Part shown: in pieces, positions 22,730-34,109 of the stretch
How the letters are laid out: each line of letters begins with the position of its first letter
Numbering within the stretch: the first letter of the stretch is position 1
NCBI GenBank assembly: GCA_027943335.1
Contig: BSBK01006744.1
Location: 294,501 to 358,500 of the forward strand
Length of the DNA: 64,000 bases
Source: Chamaecyparis obtusa
Lineage: Eukaryota > Streptophyta > Pinopsida > Cupressales > Cupressaceae
Reading direction: 5' to 3'
Position numbers and translations under genes: made by a program
Notes under the pieces: model-generated
Databases searched by the model: none
Told to the model about the DNA's origin: nothing
Seen by the model: the letters and a program-made list of their open reading frames with translations, nothing else

Positions 22730-24246
22730 GTAATTCTAAAGTGCCACCAATTAGATCTTTCAGAATATATGAATCAACTCCCCATTTTCTTTCAATCAGA
22801 TAAGGGCCCAACCAAATAGGATCAAATTTTCCATGCTTTCCCTTATCCTCTAATATGGCATTCCACATTAGAACAAGATCACCAGCCCCAAAACTCCTTT
22901 GAGTGGCCCTTTTATCAAATAAGCTCTTACACTGTGTCTGAAGTGTTTCATTTCTTTCATGTGCATCTCTTCTTACTTCCTCTAACTAGATCAACTCCTC
23001 CATTCTCACCCTCATCTCATCATTCAAATCTTCATCATAAGCCTAGATGAACCTGTACATTTGCAACAAATTGTTCTGAGGCAATCTAGCACTTATCCCA
23101 TATACCAGGTCAATGGGGCACAACCTATGGCTTTCTTGATGGTCACTCTGTCAGCCCACAATGCCCACCAAAGTTTTGAGTCCCATAATTTTTTATTCCT
23201 GTCCAATACTCTTTTGAGGATCTTGATAAGGCTTTTATTACTGGATTCAGCCTGGCCATTTCCTTGTGGATGATGTGGGGAAGAAAATGAAATGTGTATC
23301 CCATAATTCTTACAAAAATCATCAAACTCCTGAGATCTAAAATACATCGCATTGTCTACCACTATAGTTTCTGGACATCCAAACCTAGTGAGAATATTCT
23401 GCATCATGAAATCAATAACAACTTTACTAGTGGCCCTTCTAGTGGGAATAGCTTCAACCCATTTAGTGAAATAGTCTGTTGCCACTAATATGTAGGAATG
23501 TCCACCACTAGAATTTTTTGGAATCTCACCTATGAAATCAATACCCCACTACTGGAAAGGGGCCTGAGATGAGACTGGTTTGAGTGGCAAATTCCCACTA
23601 AATTTCAACTTTCCTGCAAACCTTTGGCATGCATCACATTTCTTCACAAACTGATGTGTGTCCTTAAAAACTGTAGGCCACCAAAATCTAGATCTAAGAA
23701 TCTTGTTGGCTATGGTCTTTTCCATATAGTGTCCTCCACACACACCTTGATGCATTTCTTCCAATAGAGTCTTAGATCTTTCATGGTGCACACATTTTAG
23801 CAATACTCCTTCATTGCTTCTCCACCACAACTCACCATGAATAATGGCATACCTTGCTGACTGTAACTTGATAGTCCTCCTCTTATTTTCATTCATGTCA
23901 GGGGGGAGGAACAACTTGTGCAAGTAATTGATGAAATCTTTATACCAATCACAGTAATCCATATCACAAATATATGGCCTCTCTTCCTCCTCTAGCATAT
24001 TCACATGATCAGTAATCAGATTACTTTGTGCCATCAACTTTGCAAGGCCTAGGCCTCTCACCAATTTTGTACTCTGAATATCTATATTGAATTCTTGGAT
24101 CCTGTTGATCCATGTACATCTTTTTCTTGATACCTCTTGTTGCACCAATATATCTTTAACAACAGCACTAGGGACATAAGCAACCACCCTAGCTCCCACA
24201 AGATAACACCTAAAAGCCTTGACTGCTTTGACTAAGGCATAAGCCT
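22730..24246 (-). pseudogene. Gypsy D native RNase H end and integrase
   Basis: Continues from the array edge: AYALVKAVKAFRCYLVGARV is the end of the RT-linked RNase H. Then come the integrase H2C2 zinc finger (HH, then GHY, then CDACQRF; about 23620-23790), the core with GIDFIGEIP and ATDYFTKWVEA, VVDNAMYF, and GNGQAESSNKSL with the catalytic glutamate. The C-terminal part ends with FGAGDLVLMWN and GPYLIERKWG at about 22740-22900. TAG or TAA interrupts at about 24245, 23553, 23093, 23043 and 22988, several at probable glutamine codons. The catalytic D, D and E are all present. Confidence 0.92.
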
Positions 24247-24250
24247 ATTT

Positions 24251-26521
24251 CTCAGTGATATCATATTTCAATTCTACTGCATGTAAAGACTTGCTAAAAA
24301 ATGATATAGGTTGCTCATATCCATCTAAATTATTTTGTAATAAGACTGCTGCAACCATATGATAAGAAGCAAAAGAGAAAATCTGCATGGGCTTACCATA
24401 ATCAAGGGTCCTCAAAATAGGGGCATCTTTAATGGTATGTTTGATACTTCTGAAAGATTCATCTGCTTCTTCATTCCATTCTACCTTTGCATCTTTTTTC
24501 AACATTATAGAGATGGGAATAAAAATTATGGAAAAATTTGTAACAAAACTTCTTAGAAAATTTACCTGCCCAAAGAAAGACTTTATTCCTTTAACATTTC
24601 TTGGTGGTGAAAGCCTATCTATTGCCATAACCATTTCAGGATCAATTCTCACTCCATCCTTGGACATAATATGTCCTAAGAGATTTCCTTCTATAACACC
24701 AAAAGAACACTTCTTTGGATTCAAAGAAATCCCATACTCCAGAGCTCTGATGAAAATCTTTTCAAGGTGTTCACAATGCTGATCCTCCTTCTCTGAATAT
24801 GCTATAAGATCATCCTGGTATACCACTAAAAACTTGTTTATGAAATCAACAAAAACTACATCCATAGCCCTCTGAAAAGTTTCTCCTGCATTTGTCAGGC
24901 CAAATGGCATCCTAACATAAACATATGTTCCCCAAGGAGTGGTGAATGTAGTCTTGAATTGTTCTGACTCCTTGACCATGACCTGATTATAACCAGAGAA
25001 ACCATCCATCATGGACATTTACTCTGACCCTGTGACTCTCTGCAGCATATTTTCCATATTAGGCAAACCATAATTGTCCTTTAAAGAATTGACATTCAAA
25101 TTTCTAAAATCAACACATAATCTAATGTCACCATTCTTTTTTCTGACTGGAACCAAATTTGACACCCAAGTAGAATGTTTGATAGGCTTTATAATACCAG
25201 CATCCATCATCTTTTTGAGTTCATCTTGCATTTTTGGTGCCAAAGTAAGGTTCACAGGCCTTAATTTCTGCCTAAAGGGTTTAGTTCCTTCCTTTAATGG
25301 TATCTCATGTTGAAAGAGATCTTCTCTATAGGCTTTCAAATCTTCATAAGACCATGCAAAAACATGTCTAAATTTTTTGAGAAGATCAATCAAATTTCTT
25401 CTAGTTCTTTGAGATAAACATTTACCCATGTAAATGTTCTTTGGTTCTTGGCTTGTCCCCAGATTTACTTCCTCCAAATCACTTACCCTGTCAGCAAGTC
25501 TAGCTACACAAGCCCTCTCTTTATCATCAAATTCTCTCTCAAGAGAAACCAATCCCCTTGGGATCCTATTTGACTTCAATTGCAGTACTTCCTTCCCAAG
25601 GACACTCTTTTTTCCATCTTTGTTGTCTACATAGGTGCTGAAATCCATTTCCTAACCATCAAAGTGAGACTCACACTGCAAGAACCTCAATATATCCTGA
25701 TCATCAAAAAATACCTGCCAATTCTCAATATTATCCGGGATAGAAGGCCTGGACTTACACTCAATTCTAGATATCCCCACAAAGGTAACATCCTCTGGCC
25801 TTAAGGCTATGTTTGCTAGTAAATCTGCCATCCTATTTTGGCTTCTATCCACCCAATCAATCCCAAAGGCACTGAAACCCTCAATCTCATCCCATACAAC
25901 ATTTCTATACTATTTCAGCCTTTGATTCTTAGATGCATACTTTGATCTAATCTGAGATATTACTAACTTAGAATCACCAATTACCCTAAGATGTTTGATC
26001 CCATGTTTTAATGCTTGTCTCAAACCAATCAATAGGGCTTCATACTCTACAACATTATTTGTGCAAGGAAACAAGAGAGTGAAAGAAAACTTACTAGTCT
26101 TACCACTCGGGGATACCAACAATACTCCTGCTCCAGCACCTTCTCTAGAACTTTCTCCATCAAAATATAATGTCCATAAGACATTACCCTCTACCATGTT
26201 ATTCTCATCATTAGCCAAAAGGATAGGCCTAACCCTTTCTTGCATCTCTTTCTTCTGGACTTGGAATGAGCCAATGTCAGTGTCAACAAAACAATTCATG
26301 CTATCCTTTTCATTCTCCTCAATCATATGTGGAGTTCTAGCTTCTCTTGACACCTTCACCTTCTCTCCTTCAATGTCAAAAGTGGCAAAAGACAAGTCAC
26401 ATTGAATACTTCCTCCCATAGAGGCACTCCACCTTCTAGATAAAAACATTCCATACTGAGGCGGGATGTCAACCACAAGAACACTCAGAGTAAACTATTT
26501 ATCAGGAAATGCAACTAATTT
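24251..26521 (-). repeat. Pol tandem array unit 1 (2271 bp)
   Basis: The copy nearest the integrase. Minus-strand content in order: protease tail (DIPPQYGMFLSRRW), extra RNase H (25652-26405), an RT N-terminal part with KEGTKPFRQKLRPVN and RLCVDFRNLN (25019-25648), RT palm with MPFGLTNAGETFQRAMD and catalytic YQDD (24245-25018, YQDD at about 24811-24825), and the RNase H start (PISFFSKSLHAVELKYDITEK). Internal stops lie between these at 25907-25909, 25649-25651, 25016-25018 and near 26492. Its left end runs naturally into the rest of the RNase H. Confidence 0.96.
25652..26405 (-). pseudogene. Extra (archaeal-type) RNase H domain of D, unit 1
   Basis: An RNase H fold separate from the one after RT. 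LYFDGESSREGAGAGVLLVSP carries the first aspartate, VEYEALLIGLRQAL the glutamate, VIGDSKLVISQI the second aspartate, and NRMADLLANIAL the final aspartate, so all four acidic residues are present. One TAG (25907-25909, after QRLK) splits it. Family knowledge: Tat-lineage gypsy elements carry an additional archaeal-type RNase H. Here it sits between protease and RT. Equivalent copies are at 27923-28676 and 30194-30947. Confidence 0.88.
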
Positions 26522-28792
26522 CTCAGTGATATCATATTTCAATTCTACTGCATGTAAAGACTTGCTAAAAAATGATATAGGTTGCTCATATCCATCTAAA
26601 TTATTTTGTAATAAGACTGCTGCAACCATATGATAAGAAGCAAAAGAGAAAATCTGCATGGGCTTACCATAATCAAGGGTCCTCAAAATAGGGGCATCTT
26701 TAATGGTATGTTTGATACTTCTGAAAGATTCATCTGCTTCTTCATTCCATTCTACCTTTGCATCTTTTTTCAACATTATAGAGATGGGAATAAAAATTAT
26801 GGAAAAATTTGTAACAAAACTTCTTAGAAAATTTACCTGCCCAAAGAAAGACTTTATTCCTTTAACATTTCTTGGTGGTGAAAGCCTATCTATTGCCATA
26901 ACCATTTCAGGATCAATTCTCACTCCATCCTTGGACATAATATGTCCTAAGAGATTTCCTTCTATAACACCAAAAGAACACTTCTTTGGATTCAAAGAAA
27001 TCCCATACTCCAGAGCTCTGATGAAAATCTTTTCAAGGTGTTCACAATGCTGATCCTCCTTCTCTGAATATGCTATAAGATCATCCTGGTATACCACTAA
27101 AAACTTGTTTATGAAATCAACAAAAACTACATCCATAGCCCTCTGAAAAGTTTCTCCTGCATTTGTCAGGCCAAATGGCATCCTAACATAAACATATGTT
27201 CCCCAAGGAGTGGTGAATGTAGTCTTGAATTGTTCTGACTCCTTGACCATGACCTGATTATAACCAGAGAAACCATCCATCATGGACATTTACTCTGACC
27301 CTGTGACTCTCTGCAGCATATTTTCCATATTAGGCAAACCATAATTGTCCTTTAAAGAATTGACATTCAAATTTCTAAAATCAACACATAATCTAATGTC
27401 ACCATTCTTTTTTCTGACTGGAACCAAATTTGACACCCAAGTAGAATGTTTGATAGGCTTTATAATACCAGCATCCATCATCTTTTTGAGTTCATCTTGC
27501 ATTTTTGGTGCCAAAGTAAGGTTCACAGGCCTTAATTTCTGCCTAAAGGGTTTAGTTCCTTCCTTTAATGGTATCTCATGTTGAAAGAGATCTTCTCTAT
27601 AGGCTTTCAAATCTTCATAAGACCATGCAAAAACATGTCTAAATTTTTTGAGAAGATCAATCAAATTTCTTCTAGTTCTTTGAGATAAACATTTACCCAT
27701 GTAAATGTTCTTTGGTTCTTGGCTTGTCCCCAGATTTACTTCCTCCAAATCACTTACCCTGTCAGCAAGTCTAGCTACACAAGCCCTCTCTTTATCATCA
27801 AATTCTCTCTCAAGAGAAACCAATCCCCTTGGGATCCTATTTGACTTCAATTGCAGTACTTCCTTCCCAAGGACACTCTTTTTTCCATCTTTGTTGTCTA
27901 CATAGGTGCTGAAATCCATTTCCTAACCATCAAAGTGAGACTCACACTGCAAGAACCTCAATATATCCTGATCATCAAAAAATACCTGCCAATTCTCAAT
28001 ATTATCCGGGATAGAAGGCCTGGACTTACACTCAATTCTAGATATCCCCACAAAGGTAACATCCTCTGGCCTTAAGGCTATGTTTGCTAGTAAATCTGCC
28101 ATCCTATTTTGGCTTCTATCCACCCAATCAATCCCAAAGGCACTGAAACCCTCAATCTCATCCCATACAACATTTCTATACTATTTCAGCCTTTGATTCT
28201 TAGATGCATACTTTGATCTAATCTGAGATATTACTAACTTAGAATCACCAATTACCCTAAGATGTTTGATCCCATGTTTTAATGCTTGTCTCAAACCAAT
28301 CAATAGGGCTTCATACTCTACAACATTATTTGTGCAAGGAAACAAGAGAGTGAAAGAAAACTTACTAGTCTTACCACTCGGGGATACCAACAATACTCCT
28401 GCTCCAGCACCTTCTCTAGAACTTTCTCCATCAAAATATAATGTCCATAAGACATTACCCTCTACCATGTTATTCTCATCATTAGCCAAAAGGATAGGCC
28501 TAACCCTTTCTTGCATCTCTTTCTTCTGGACTTGGAATGAGCCAATGTCAGTGTCAACAAAACAATTCATGCTATCCTTTTCATTCTCCTCAATCATATG
28601 TGGAGTTCTAGCTTCTCTTGACACCTTCACCTTCTCTCCTTCAATGTCAAAAGTGGCAAAAGACAAGTCACATTGAATAATTCCTCCCATAGAGGCACTC
28701 CACCTTCTAGATAAAAACATTCCATACTGAGGCGGGATGTCAACCACAAGAACACTCAGAGTAAACTATTTATCAGGAAATGCAACTAATTT
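26522..28792 (-). repeat. Pol tandem array unit 2 (2271 bp)
   Basis: Same content and same stop codons as unit 1. The encoded segments are identical except one Ser-to-Ile change in the protease tail, caused by AATACTTCC becoming AATAATTCC at about 28679. Its boundary with unit 1 joins the middle of RNase H (YDITEK) directly to the protease tail (LVAFPDK) through a shared AAAT. Confidence 0.97.
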
Positions 28793-31063
28793 CTCAGTGA
28801 TATCATATTTCAATTCTACTGCATGTAAAGACTTGCTAAAAAATGATATAGGTTGCTCATATCCATCTAAATTATTTTGTAATAAGACTGCTGCAACCAT
28901 ATGATAAGAAGCAAAAGAGAAAATCTGCATGGGCTTACCATAATCAAGGGTCCTCAAAATAGGGGCATCTTTAATGGTATGTTTGATACTTCTGAAAGAT
29001 TCATCTGCTTCTTCATTCCATTCTACCTTTGCATCTTTTTTCAACATTATAGAGATGGGAATAAAAATTATGGAAAAATTTGTAACAAAACTTCTTAGAA
29101 AATTTACCTGCCCAAAGAAAGACTTTATTCCTTTAACATTTCTTGGTGGTGAAAGCCTATCTATTGCCATAACCATTTCAGGATCAATTCTCACTCCATC
29201 CTTGGACATAATATGTCCTAAGAGATTTCCTTCTATAACACCAAAAGAACACTTCTTTGGATTCAAAGAAATCCCATACTCCAGAGCTCTGATGAAAATC
29301 TTTTCAAGGTGTTCACAATGCTGATCCTCCTTCTCTGAATATGCTATAAGATCATCCTGGTATACCACTAAAAACTTGTTTATGAAATCAACAAAAACTA
29401 CATCCATAGCCCTCTGAAAAGTTTCTCCTGCATTTGTCAGGCCAAATGGCATCCTAACATAAACATATGTTCCCCAAGGAGTGGTGAATGTAGTCTTGAA
29501 TTGTTCTGACTCCTTGACCATGACCTGATTATAACCAGAGAAACCATCCATCATGGACATTTACTCTGACCCTGTGACTCTCTGCAGCATATTTTCCATA
29601 TTAGGCAAACCATAATTGTCCTTTAAAGAATTGACATTCAAATTTCTAAAATCAACACATAATCTAATGTCACCATTCTTTTTTCTGACTGGAACCAAAT
29701 TTGACACCCAAGTAGAATGTTTGATAGGCTTTATAATACCAGCATCCATCATCTTTTTGAGTTCATCTTGCATTTTTGGTGCCAAAGTAAGGTTCACAGG
29801 CCTTAATTTCTGCCTAAAGGGTTTAGTTCCTTCCTTTAATGGTATCTCATGTTGAAAGAGATCTTCTCTATAGGCTTTCAAATCTTCATAAGACCATGCA
29901 AAAACATGTCTAAATTTTTTGAGAAGATCAATCAAATTTCTTCTAGTTCTTTGAGATAAACATTTACCCATGTAAATGTTCTTTGGTTCTTGGCTTGTCC
30001 CCAGATTTACTTCCTCCAAATCACTTACCCTGTCAGCAAGTCTAGCTACACAAGCCCTCTCTTTATCATCAAATTCTCTCTCAAGAGAAACCAATCCCCT
30101 TGGGATCCTATTTGACTTCAATTGCAGTACTTCCTTCCCAAGGACACTCTTTTTTCCATCTTTGTTGTCTACATAGGTGCTGAAATCCATTTCCTAACCA
30201 TCAAAGTGAGACTCACACTGCAAGAACCTCAATATATCCTGATCATCAAAAAATACCTGCCAATTCTCAATATTATCCGGGATAGAAGGCCTGGACTTAC
30301 ACTCAATTCTAGATATCCCCACAAAGGTAACATCCTCTGGCCTTAAGGCTATGTTTGCTAGTAAATCTGCCATCCTATTTTGGCTTCTATCCACCCAATC
30401 AATCCCAAAGGCACTGAAACCCTCAATCTCATCCCATACAACATTTCTATACTATTTCAGCCTTTGATTCTTAGATGCATACTTTGATCTAATCTGAGAT
30501 ATTACTAACTTAGAATCACCAATTACCCTAAGATGTTTGATCCCATGTTTTAATGCTTGTCTCAAACCAATCAATAGGGCTTCATACTCTACAACATTAT
30601 TTGTGCAAGGAAACAAGAGAGTGAAAGAAAACTTACTAGTCTTACCACTCGGGGATACCAACAATACTCCTGCTCCAGCACCTTCTCTAGAACTTTCTCC
30701 ATCAAAATATAATGTCCATAAGACATTACCCTCTACCATGTTATTCTCATCATTAGCCAAAAGGATAGGCCTAACCCTTTCTTGCATCTCTTTCTTCTGG
30801 ACTTGGAATGAGCCAATGTCAGTGTCAACAAAACAATTCATGCTATCCTTTTCATTCTCCTCAATCATATGTGGAGTTCTAGCTTCTCTTGACACCTTCA
30901 CCTTCTCTCCTTCAATGTCAAAAGTGGCAAAAGACAAGTCACATTGAATACTTCCTCCCATAGAGGCACTCCACCTTCTAGATAAAAACATTCCATACTG
31001 AGGCGGGATGTCAACCACAAGAACACTCAGAGTAAACTATTTATCAGGAAATGCAACTAATTT
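28793..31063 (-). repeat. Pol tandem array unit 3 (2271 bp)
   Basis: The copy adjoining the intact start of the protease, so its right edge (31063) is the natural sequence context. Proteins encoded are identical to unit 1. RT palm 28766-29560, RT N-terminal part 29561-30190, extra RNase H 30194-30947, protease tail 30948-31063. Confidence 0.97.
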
Positions 31064-31390
31064 ATAAGGTAGAGCCTTAATGGTACCAATAACTAGAACT
31101 TCTCTTGAGTCCATAGCTTGGCATCTCCCATGAGGTGTATCAACCTTCAGTCCTAATGATTTCATGATCTCTACAAGCATGACAGTGTTTGATGATCCTG
31201 AATCAATCATGAAGTTCTTCAATATTTTACCATCAATCTCAAGGGACAAAAAGAAAGGATCAGCTGTCCATACTACATTGTTTACAATATTTGTATCCAA
31301 GAAGATTTGAGGGATCTTAGAAACAATTTCTTCACTCTTACTGTTAGGTGTGTCTTCCAAGGAAGCCACATGCTTGTCATTTCTATTCAC
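31037..31390 (-). pseudogene. Gypsy D protease
   Basis: A 117-codon frame with the retropepsin active site FMIDSGSSNTVM and a following REVLVIGTIKALPYKL strand. A TAG at 31034-31036 (probable Gln) separates it from its C-terminal half in array unit 3 (VLVVDIPPQYGMFLSRRWSA), which is characteristic of this gypsy protease type. Catalytic Asp intact. Its role is cutting of the Gag-Pol polyprotein. Confidence 0.9.
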
Positions 31391-31447
31391 CTCCTAGATT
31401 CCTATAGAAGAAACACCATTCACCCAATTCAAGGCCTTGACCTTGTG

Positions 31448-32242
31448 TTATTCTATTCTCATCATTTCCAAATGTGGAAGCTTGACAGTGATCTGCGAAA
31501 GAAATTTAGACATATCTATTGGAACATACTTCTGGCTATTCATGTCTTCATAAAAAATAGTGACAACTTTATCTTTTGTGAAATTAGATTTGTCCTTGAG
31601 AGAGGATTCCTCTCCCATCTGAAAGGCAAGAACAACATCTGATGTCTTTGTTTTGTTCCTAGGTGCTGTAACAGGCATAATTTTCTTTTTTACCTTCACT
31701 TGGTCAGCAACACAAGCACCCTTGCCCTTTTCTTCATGTTGTTGTACACTATTTTCTATCCTCTTGATAAACATACTACCTAGTTTACTAGCTGCATTTC
31801 CAACTGTCCTATTTCTCAAATTGTAATTGCTTCTAGCTTGAGTGACCATGTCTGCAGTGATTTGAGCAATTTCTTCATCTGATGGTCTTCTTAAACAAAC
31901 CTGCTCCTCACCCCTCACTGCACCACATCCAACATCATCAAACCCTTCATCCTCTTCATCATCAGTGGAGTCAGCTTCATCCCACACATGTGAAGAAGTC
32001 ATACCACATCCTTCCTTATCATACTGCTCCTCACATTCTTGATTATCAGGTAAATTCAAAGAAATGACACAATGCTTTGGACTATGAGGAGATTGAAAAA
32101 TGACACACCATGGAACCTCATCAGCTAAATTCACTGAATTTCTCTGCAAAGGATCAGGGATCCTTCCATCAGGCCTTTCTTGCTTGGTTGGGAGAATGGG
32201 CTTGCCATCTTTCCACTGAGTGTTGTAAGGATAATTTTGCAT
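31448..32242 (-). pseudogene. Gypsy D gag C-terminal/spacer segment
   Basis: An open stretch of 264 codons after the capsid region: a proline-rich start (GKPILPTKQERPDGRIPDP), an acidic middle (TDDEEDEGFDD), a YNLRNR motif and a lysine-rich tail before the protease. No zinc knuckle is seen. The start codon is internal to the polyprotein, not a real initiation site. No independent function is inferred. Confidence 0.75.
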
Positions 32243-32289
32243 CCTTGGCTATCTGCTAAAGTTTTTTGGAGCTGACCTCTCCATAGTCA

Positions 32290-33903
32290 TAGCTCTATTG
32301 TTTCCCTTTTCTCTAGGTTTTAAACCTTCCAAAGCCTTTAAAAATTTTTTTAGAGTGTTATCCTCTTTGGGTTTAGAGTCAGCAAACCTTCCCATTTCTT
32401 TCTTACTCTACATTTGAGGACTGCAATCATCTCTTCTTCCCATCTTTCCTGATATTCTTCTATTGCTCTATATGTTGATAGCCAATTTTTAGGCCTCCCC
32501 AAGACTTCTAGGGTTCTTATCTCTCAAGAGATATCCCATCTTTGCATCAAAGGCATTCAAGTATGTCACAAGACATACCCTGTCATCTAATCTGATAACC
32601 TAGAAGAGCCTATGCATGGCCTTTTGGAACCTTATGTTGAATTCAAGGACCTCTTCATTCTGATTTTTCTTTATATTATTGAATTCATTCAAGATAAAAC
32701 CTTCATTTGTTTTATCTCCATAATGTTCCTTAAAACAATTTTTGAATTCATTCCATGACCCTATACTAGCATGGAGTAACCCTCTAAACCAATCCCTAGC
32801 ATCCTCAATCAGGGATTACACAAATAGCTTCATTATAACATCATCAGGCTCTACATTATAATCATCTATTACATCTATGAAATTTTTTAGATGTTCTTCA
32901 CATGTGACGACATTATTTCCAGTAAATTTAGGAAGCTTTTTTCTAATCTCATCAGGGATTACATTAGGATATCTAGGAATACCAAAGAAGGTAAGTTGTT
33001 TGTACCTTTCATGAATAGGAGCTCCCTATGGTGGATCCATTCCTTGAGATGTAGATGTTCTTGTGTTTGAACCATCAAGAACCCTAGTAGCACCCGGTAC
33101 ACCATTTGCTTGAGCTGCATTGTTACCTTGATTTCCACCTTTCCCTAAGAAGGAAGCAGCCACATGTGAAGGTCCTGAAGTATGCTTGAGAAAATCAATC
33201 TTTTTTTTATTTCTATAGTAGAAGCCTCCAACTCATCTTTCTCTAGTTCTTTGTCCAATATCTCTTTCTTCCTTCTAGCTATCTCAAGGTCCGAGTCTAA
33301 TCTCAGTCCTAGATTTGATGTTCTATCAACAACAACTTGTTCATTAATATGAACTCCAATGGCCTTCTACTTTCCTTTGTCCTTTGGCCTAGTTTCCTCA
33401 TGTGTTCTTTGCACAATAGGTTGTTCCTCTACCCTCTTAGGCTCTGGGACAAAGTTAGTTGCCTCTAAATCTAGCAATTGCCTCTTTAGCTGATTAGCCC
33501 TGATCATAGCTTGTCTTACCTTTTCTTCCTTTTCTTTATCTCTTCGCTGCCTAATGGCAAGCTGCTCCTAAACTTTTCTCTCTAGTTCATAAACCTCTTC
33601 AAAGATCTCCTCAGATTCAAGGAGAGTGGTCTAAGACTCATCATCTCCCACTTGAGTTTCATCTTCATACTGATTCAGTCCCAAGTCAACAACAGCCTCT
33701 TCATATTCTGAATTGTCTTCTTCTTGACTAGGCCTAGCTTGGGTCTCTTGTCTAATATCTCTCTTGTTTCTCCAAGTCTGAGAAACACCTCTTCTCTTCT
33801 TTCCTCCCCTTTTCTGACTAGGTCTTGAAGTACTTCAAATAGCTTCTTCCATTATGTCTTTAGAATGTTGCTTTCTCCAGGACCTAGTAGCTTTATAACT
33901 CAT
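32290..33903 (-). pseudogene. Gypsy D gag N-terminal and capsid region
   Basis: Likely start ATG at 33903 (MSYKATRSWRKQ), 185 bases inside the PBS. It continues as a highly charged coiled-coil-like region rich in Glu, Gln, Arg and Lys. The capsid (retrotransposon gag) domain at about 32560-32960 is recognised from KKLPKFTG, DARDWFRGLL, SWNEFKNCFKEHYG and EVLEFNIRFQKAM. Several stops and at least one frame change break it, so no single long frame remains. Confidence 0.82.
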
Positions 33904-34087
33904 TCTGCAACATAAATCACTGACCAGTACTACTACCAAGATTTTCAGTCACCACCTAAGTGTATTGGGAATATTACAATAAAATTTCTTGACTTCAGAA
34001 AATGCTCCAATAAGTTAGAGAGACAAGGGACAATGATAACCCTATTTTCCAATGATGACCTACTGGTTTGGATAGGCATGAATAACA

Positions 34088-34106
34088 TTCCCCAGCAGAG
34101 TCACCA
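34088..34106 (-). other. Primer-binding site of gypsy D
   Basis: On the minus strand, TGGTGACTCTGCTGGGGA begins three bases after the 5' LTR end (34110). It starts with the TGG required for pairing with a tRNA CCA end. It resembles primer sites used by Athila/Tat-type plant gypsy elements; I do not assign the tRNA. Confidence 0.75.
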
Positions 34107-34109
34107 TCT

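Noticed and set aside
24359..30947. Plus-strand frames of 65-136 codons repeated three times opposite the D pol array
   Set aside because: Antisense shadows of the RT and RNase H frames; no independent evidence of coding.
24251..31063. Three equally spaced identical frames read as a tandem gene family or repeat array of host genes
   Set aside because: All three are internal parts of a gypsy pol with retroviral domains and shared stops inside paired LTRs.
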